Shown one piece after another: positions 60,118 to 64,000 of a DNA stretch of 64,000 bases. The stretch is taken from assembly GCF_016864375.1 (NCBI RefSeq), contig NZ_CP069356.1, positions 1 to 64,000 on the forward strand. The letters are read 5' to 3'. Each line of letters begins with the position of its first letter. Within the stretch, counting starts at the first letter, position 1. Made by a program: the position numbers and the translations under genes. This DNA comes from Microvirga sp. VF16 (lineage in GTDB: Bacteria; Pseudomonadota; Alphaproteobacteria; Rhizobiales; Beijerinckiaceae). The notes under the pieces are model-generated. The model searched no databases, had not been told where the DNA came from, and was given only the letters and a program-made list of their open reading frames with translations.

Positions 60118-60929
60118 GCCAGTCGCTCAGGCTTGAGACTGAAGCGATCAGCGGTGCGCTCCAGCATAGTGCAGGCAGCCCCCACCTCGGCCTGGCGCAC
60201 CGCCCGGGACGCTTCCACGTCGACGATCACGGCTGCCTTGAGATCGATGAGGTAGTTGTCGGCATAGGCAAAGAACGCTGGCCCGCGCATTGCTCCGGTC
60301 CACTGGGCTGCCGGATCCGAGGGCGAGACGAACTTCGGCTCGACATCAGTGGCCGCACCCCAGGCGGCCTCGTCCAGGGTGGCGAGATACTCGCGCACCG
60401 CCCGCGGAGCATCCTGCGGGTGATCCTGGGCTCTCCAGTCGGAGCCGGCCAGGGAGCGCTGCTTGTTGGCATCAGCCTGGATCAGGCTGGCATCGACCGC
60501 AAAGCCTTCACCGCCGACCAGCCCCTCGTCGAGGCAGCGCTGCACCACCGTCTCGAACAGGTGACGGAACAGGTCACATTCGCGAAAGCGCCCGTGCCGG
60601 TTCTTGGAGAAGGTGGAGTGATCCGGCACCTTGCCTTCGAGCCCAAGACGGCAGAACCAGCGATAGGCGAGGTTGAGGTGCACCTCCTCGCACAGGCGTC
60701 GCTCGGAGCGGATGCCCAGGCAGTAGCCGATCAGCCGCATGCGGATCATCAGCTCGGGATCAACCGAGGGCCGGCCGGTGGTGCTGTAGAAGCTCGCCAG
60801 ACGCTGGCGCAGCCCGGAGCAGTCGACGAAGCGGTCGATGCGCCGCAGCAGGTGATCGGACGGGACATGATCCTCAAGCCGGAACTCGTAGAACAAGCTC
60901 TCCTGCATCACGAGACGCTCGCCCATCAT
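60118..60929 (-). pseudogene. IS1182-type transposase, C-terminally truncated
   Basis: About 270 N-terminal residues of an IS1182/IS5-superfamily transposase remain of the usual 440-480. It opens LVMQESLFYEFRLEDHVPSDHLLRRIDRFVD and contains RPSVDPELMIRMRLIGYCLGIRSERRLCEEV and the first catalytic Asp in GEGFAVDASLIQADAN. The frame is cut at the end of the IS6-like element (60117), and the C-terminal part with the remaining catalytic residues is not in the window. CGAGGACTTTTTCAACG near 60985 may mark the outer end of the element. Confidence 0.8.
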
Positions 60930-61133
60930 GGCCCGATCCCCTGCTGAGAATGCCCTAACAGGGAATCACGATCCGCCGCCGTTCACGAGGACTTTTTCAA
61001 CGAAATCGGCACTCCTGAGACGTTACCGCTTGGTCCGATTTGGCGGTCATGAGCCGACGTTCGTTGGGCGACCGGAAGGTGAAGGATTGACCCCATGCGG
61101 ACATTCCGAGTCTATCGGCCCCGCTACTTACAA
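60930..61133. other. Gap between transposase remnant and regulator
   Basis: About 200 bp hold the probable outer end of the IS1182-type element (near 60985-61010) and the region downstream of the ArsR-like gene. I see no gene or clear terminator. Confidence 0.4.
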
Positions 61134-62084
61134 CTAAGCGTTTGGCTGTTCTTTGAGATGGATACGCATGACGATGTCTTGATCGTAGTTTCCAAAACCT
61201 CGACCAAAGATATTTATTCCACCAGGATGGCGGGCCGTCTCGTCAATGCCGATCCTCACCCGAATCCCGTGATGCTTATCGAGCTCAAGCTTGTCGAGTG
61301 TTACATCCGATATCTGGACATCATTGACTGATGTTCCACTCCGTGAGATCTGCCAAGTGACGAGCTTACCATATTGCGAGCCTTCAAGCTTCCACCATTG
61401 CGGTGTGTAAAGACCGCGCTTGTCACCGAAGTCACTTGGCGAGATCCAGCTTCCGATTTTCACATTATTGACCCAGAGGCTGATCTCGGACGGCCAGTCG
61501 AGGCTCGTGCCCGGCACCTCGGATGAGAGTTCCATCACGAATTCGAGCCTGTCGATCTTGGCTCCGAGAACCTTGCCGTTATTAGGAAACTTATATTCAA
61601 CGAAGCCGTGCCTGAACCAGATGAGCGATGCGCTCATGCGGTTAGGATCAAGGAAGAAATCCGGTACGTCGAGAACACCCAGAACGTTCTCTGTCGAGCA
61701 GAGCCCACAGGGGGCGCTTACATCGCAACTCGTGTAGAGGCCGATGGGCATGGACACTTCAATATGGTCCTTGCTCTTGAGCGGGTCATCATCGTCGAAC
61801 CGAATGATGATCTCGTCATAGCGGATCCTGCAGACTTTCTGCTGGCCCTTCGAGGCCTTGACGATCTCGGTCTCGATAAGCCCCGCGCGCTCCAGTACCT
61901 GGATATGGGTTGCGATCGTGGATTGAGGCAAATCCAGCGCGTCGCTGATTTCATTCACATTCAGCGGCCCTCCCGCTCGCAGGAGCTTGAGGATCCGAAT
62001 TCGACCGGGTGAGGCGATCCCGCGCAACGCCTCAGAGCTCTCCTCTGCGACAAGGGTCAGAAATTTTCTTTTAAATGCAGTCAT
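61134..62084 (-). CDS. ArsR-type transcriptional regulator with long beta-rich C-terminal domain
   Basis: This 316-residue protein has an N-terminal winged helix at residues 15-80 (EALRGIASPGRIRILKLLRAGGPLNVNEISDALDLPQSTIATHIQVLERAGLIE, read in parts). Classical ArsR proteins end near residue 110; here some 200 further residues, rich in Trp, Gly and predicted beta strands (FVMELSSEVPG, SEISLWVNNVKIGSW), suggest a jelly-roll, carbohydrate-binding-like sensor. CDVSAPCGLC near residue 120 could bind metal. It is divergent from a family 5 binding-protein gene, with a palindrome between, so it probably senses the transported oligosaccharide or glycan fragment. Confidence 0.82.
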   Translation of the reverse strand: MTAFKRKFLTLVAEESSEALRGIASPGRIRILKLLRAGGPLNVNEISDALDLPQSTIATHIQVLERAGLIETEIVKASKGQQKVCRIRYDEIIIRFDDDDPLKSKDHIEVSMPIGLYTSCDVSAPCGLCSTENVLGVLDVPDFFLDPNRMSASLIWFRHGFVEYKFPNNGKVLGAKIDRLEFVMELSSEVPGTSLDWPSEISLWVNNVKIGSWISPSDFGDKRGLYTPQWWKLEGSQYGKLVTWQISRSGTSVNDVQISDVTLDKLELDKHHGIRVRIGIDETARHPGGINIFGRGFGNYDQDIVMRIHLKEQPNA

Positions 62085-62143
62085 TTAGAGGCTCAGTCAG
62101 AAGGTTTCGGGCGGAAGGAGTCAGTCTGCACGCTACCCATATG

Positions 62144-62160
62144 TATCGAAAGTTTCGATA
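62144..62160. promoter_or_regulatory. Perfect palindrome TATCGAAA-G-TTTCGATA
   Basis: This 8-1-8 inverted repeat lies in the 158-bp divergent space, 60 bp from the ArsR-like start and 83 bp from the binding-protein start. ATGTATC flanks it on both sides. ArsR-type dimers bind such symmetric AT-rich sites, so it is probably the shared operator. Confidence 0.72.
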
Positions 62161-62242
62161 TGTATCAATAATACTGTTGACCATTACTGAGAACTGAGGG
62201 CCTACTAAGAAAAAAGATAAAATCAACCCTGGAGGAGCGCCA

Positions 62243-64000
62243 ATGCGAATTCTACGCCTGCTTACCGTTGCCACCGGTCTGGCTCTGGCAGCGACCACCG
62301 CCTTTTCTCAAACCAATGTCCCAGGTGTGCCGCGGAATGAGACAATCATTCTCGAAAACCCAGAGGGCACTATCAAGAACCCCGGCTGGTTCAACATCTG
62401 GACCATCAATGCCGGCGGTCAGTACACCGGCCTGCACCAACTCGCGCTTGATACGCTCTGGTACATCGATCCCGAACGGGGTCTCGACGGCGTCTGGCAA
62501 AATTCTCTTGCCGCGGAAAAGCCGCTCTACAATGAAGACTTCACTGAGATGACGGTGAAGTTGCGCCCTGGAATCTACTGGAGTGATGGCGTCGAATTCA
62601 CGGCCGATGATCTCATCTACACGGTCGAGACTCAGATCAAGAACCCGGGCATGCGCTGGAGTGCTCTGCTGGCACTGAACGTCGAGAGCGTGTCATCGCC
62701 TGAGCCATGGGCGGTCCGGTTCAAGCTGAAGAAGCCGAACTCGCGGTTCCATTCGCTCTTCACGGTCCGGTTTAACGCAATCTGGATGATGCCGAAGCAT
62801 GTCTTCGAGAAGGCGGGCGATCCGCAGAGGTTCGACTTCAACCCTCCGGTTTCGCTCGGCGCCTACAAGATTCACAGCTTCGATCCTGACGGGAAGTGGT
62901 ACATCTGGCAGAAGCGCGACGACTGGCAGCGCACGACCCTTGGGCGTTACGGCGAGCCCGGTCCGAAATACGCGGCGTATATCGATCCCGGCCCGCCGGA
63001 CAAGCGCGTGATCGCGCAGCTCAACCACAACTTGGACGTCGTGCACGACATTGCCCCCGAGGGCATGTTCACCCTGACCAAGCAGTCACCTAGCCTCAAG
63101 ACCTGGTTCCCGAACTTCCCGTTCGCGCATCCCGACCCGACTCTGCCGTCGGTGATCTTCAACATGCAAAATCCAGCCTTCCAGAACCGCGACGTGCGGT
63201 GGGCGCTGGCTCTACTGATCGATGTCAAGGCCGTGTCGATGGCATCCTATCGCGGGGCCGCGACGCTCTCGCCGATCGGGATCCCGCCCACGGGGACGCA
63301 TCCGGACGATTATCACATCCCGCTTCAGGAGTGGCTTGCGTCCTACGAGATCGACACCGGCAAGAGCAAGGTCAAGCCGTACGACCCCACCATCGGCAAC
63401 CAGATCGCCGACATGCTGCGTCCCACGATGAAGGAGCAGATCCCGACGGATCCGGCGGAGATCAGGAAGGCGTTCGGTTACGGTTGGTGGAAGCCCAACC
63501 CGCAAGCGGCGACGGAACTCCTCGAAAAGGCCGGCTACACGAAACGCGGCAATGCCTGGTACATGCCCGACGGAAAGCCGTTCTCCATCAAGCTCATGGT
63601 CGAGGGCGATAGCCGCCCAATCCTGACTCGGGCCGGCACCATGATCGTGCAGCAATGGCGCCAGTTCGGCATTGATGCGAAGACAGAGGTTGCCCAGGGG
63701 ACCACGATGCTCGACCGGCGCATCGCCGGCGACTTCGAGACGTTGATTTCCTGGAGTGTCGAGACTTACGGCGGTCATCCCGACCTGTCGTTCTTCCTCG
63801 ACAGCTGGCACTCCCAGTTCGTCGCAGCCCCAGGCAAGACGCAATCGCCCCGCAACTGGCAGCGTTGGAGCAATCCTGAACTCGACAAGATCATCGAGGA
63901 GGTGCGCCGGATCTCCTTCGACGACAAGCGCACGGTTGAGCTCGGCCGCGATTACGCCAAGCTCATCGTTCGCGAGATGCCGATCATCCCACTGATGGCA
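62243..64000 (+). CDS. ABC transporter substrate-binding protein, family 5 (partial)
   Basis: The frame is open from ATG 62243 (GGAGGAGCGCCA upstream) to the window end, 586 residues without a stop. A signal peptide (MRILRLLTVATGLALAATTA, cleavage near AFSQ) is followed by the SBP_bac_5 pattern: FTEMTVKLRPGIYWSDGVEFTADDLIYTVE near residue 95, SPEPWAVRFKLKKPNSRF near 150, and PAFQNRDVRWALALLIDVKAVSMASYRGAA near 310. The family serves oligopeptide, nickel, glutathione and oligosaccharide importers. The sugar-sensor-like regulator next door, and YGGHPDLSFFLDSWHS near the end, favour an oligosaccharide importer. Permease genes should follow outside the window. Confidence 0.88.
   Translation, partial: MRILRLLTVATGLALAATTAFSQTNVPGVPRNETIILENPEGTIKNPGWFNIWTINAGGQYTGLHQLALDTLWYIDPERGLDGVWQNSLAAEKPLYNEDFTEMTVKLRPGIYWSDGVEFTADDLIYTVETQIKNPGMRWSALLALNVESVSSPEPWAVRFKLKKPNSRFHSLFTVRFNAIWMMPKHVFEKAGDPQRFDFNPPVSLGAYKIHSFDPDGKWYIWQKRDDWQRTTLGRYGEPGPKYAAYIDPGPPDKRVIAQLNHNLDVVHDIAPEGMFTLTKQSPSLKTWFPNFPFAHPDPTLPSVIFNMQNPAFQNRDVRWALALLIDVKAVSMASYRGAATLSPIGIPPTGTHPDDYHIPLQEWLASYEIDTGKSKVKPYDPTIGNQIADMLRPTMKEQIPTDPAEIRKAFGYGWWKPNPQAATELLEKAGYTKRGNAWYMPDGKPFSIKLMVEGDSRPILTRAGTMIVQQWRQFGIDAKTEVAQGTTMLDRRIAGDFETLISWSVETYGGHPDLSFFLDSWHSQFVAAPGKTQSPRNWQRWSNPELDKIIEEVRRISFDDKRTVELGRDYAKLIVREMPIIPLMA

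Noticed and set aside
1..64000. CRISPR arrays, prophage, toxin-antitoxin or defence systems
   Set aside because: No regularly spaced repeats and no recognisable cas, phage structural, toxin or restriction genes were found in any frame I examined.

Overview
The window looks like the chromosome of an alphaproteobacterium of the order Hyphomicrobiales (Rhizobiales). The reasons are the GC-rich coding style, the density of TctABC, Liv, TRAP and ribose-type ABC uptake systems, FCD-type GntR and LacI regulators, and degenerate extragenic palindromes of the kind scattered through Methylobacterium/Microvirga/Rhizobium-type genomes. A Microvirga-like host is my guess, not a demonstrated assignment. 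Almost everything from 1 to 56.8 kb is catabolic: import of small organic acids or sugar-like molecules followed by dehydrogenation, CoA activation, hydration and C-C cleavage.

Region 1 (1-11.1 kb, minus strand): an SDR dehydrogenase and TctABC, an RraA-like aldolase/decarboxylase, a BKACE beta-keto acid cleavage enzyme, a 3-hydroxyacyl-CoA-dehydrogenase-like enzyme, and a Liv-type importer in which permease LivM and both ATPases LivG and LivF form one 838-residue polypeptide. A divergent GntR regulator (11.2 kb) shares a control region holding the perfect palindrome CTGTGATCACAG. An SDR and a 3-hydroxyisobutyrate-dehydrogenase-like gene follow.

Region 2 (14-43.9 kb) is the most unusual part. 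It holds three ribose/fructose-type ABC importers with single-domain ATPases, four LacI-type regulators, and nine genes for class I CoA-transferase-fold subunits. One B subunit (15.0 kb) keeps the canonical catalytic Glu. The three other B subunits (22.2, 38.3, 43.1 kb) lack it, while their A partners carry a Glu at residue 102-105, the position of the essential Glu105 of IpdA. IpdAB is a steroid-ring C-C hydrolase with a CoA-transferase fold. I infer that these pairs are C-C bond hydrolases acting on CoA thioesters of imported, possibly carbocyclic, sugar-like compounds. Also present are MaoC-type hydratases, a ThDP enzyme, DhaK/DhaL-like kinase subunits (the DhaK lacks the substrate-binding His) and CaiB-type CoA-transferases.

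Region 3 (43.9-56.8 kb) continues the theme: two more CaiB/BaiF CoA-transferases, an Fe-type alcohol dehydrogenase, a MaoC hydratase, two closely related SDRs, a Gfo/Idh/MocA dehydrogenase, a TRAP importer (DctQ-DctM-DctP), a divergent shikimate-dehydrogenase-like protein and a succinate-semialdehyde dehydrogenase. A repeated operator made of AAACGTTT boxes lies at 17.7, 19.0, 29.1 and 49.55 kb, with single boxes at 46.9 and 49.4 kb. This suggests one LacI-family regulon covering regions 2 and 3.

Region 4 (56.8-61 kb) is a scar: a tRNA-Gly(CCC)-like gene with an abnormal D arm, a 5'-truncated adenosine deaminase gene, an IS6-type element, a truncated DUF4142 gene, a second IS6-like element, and an IS1182-type transposase cut by it.

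Region 5 (61.1-64 kb) has an ArsR-like regulator with a long beta-rich C-terminal domain, divergent from a family 5 solute-binding protein that runs off the window. A perfect 8-1-8 palindrome lies between them.
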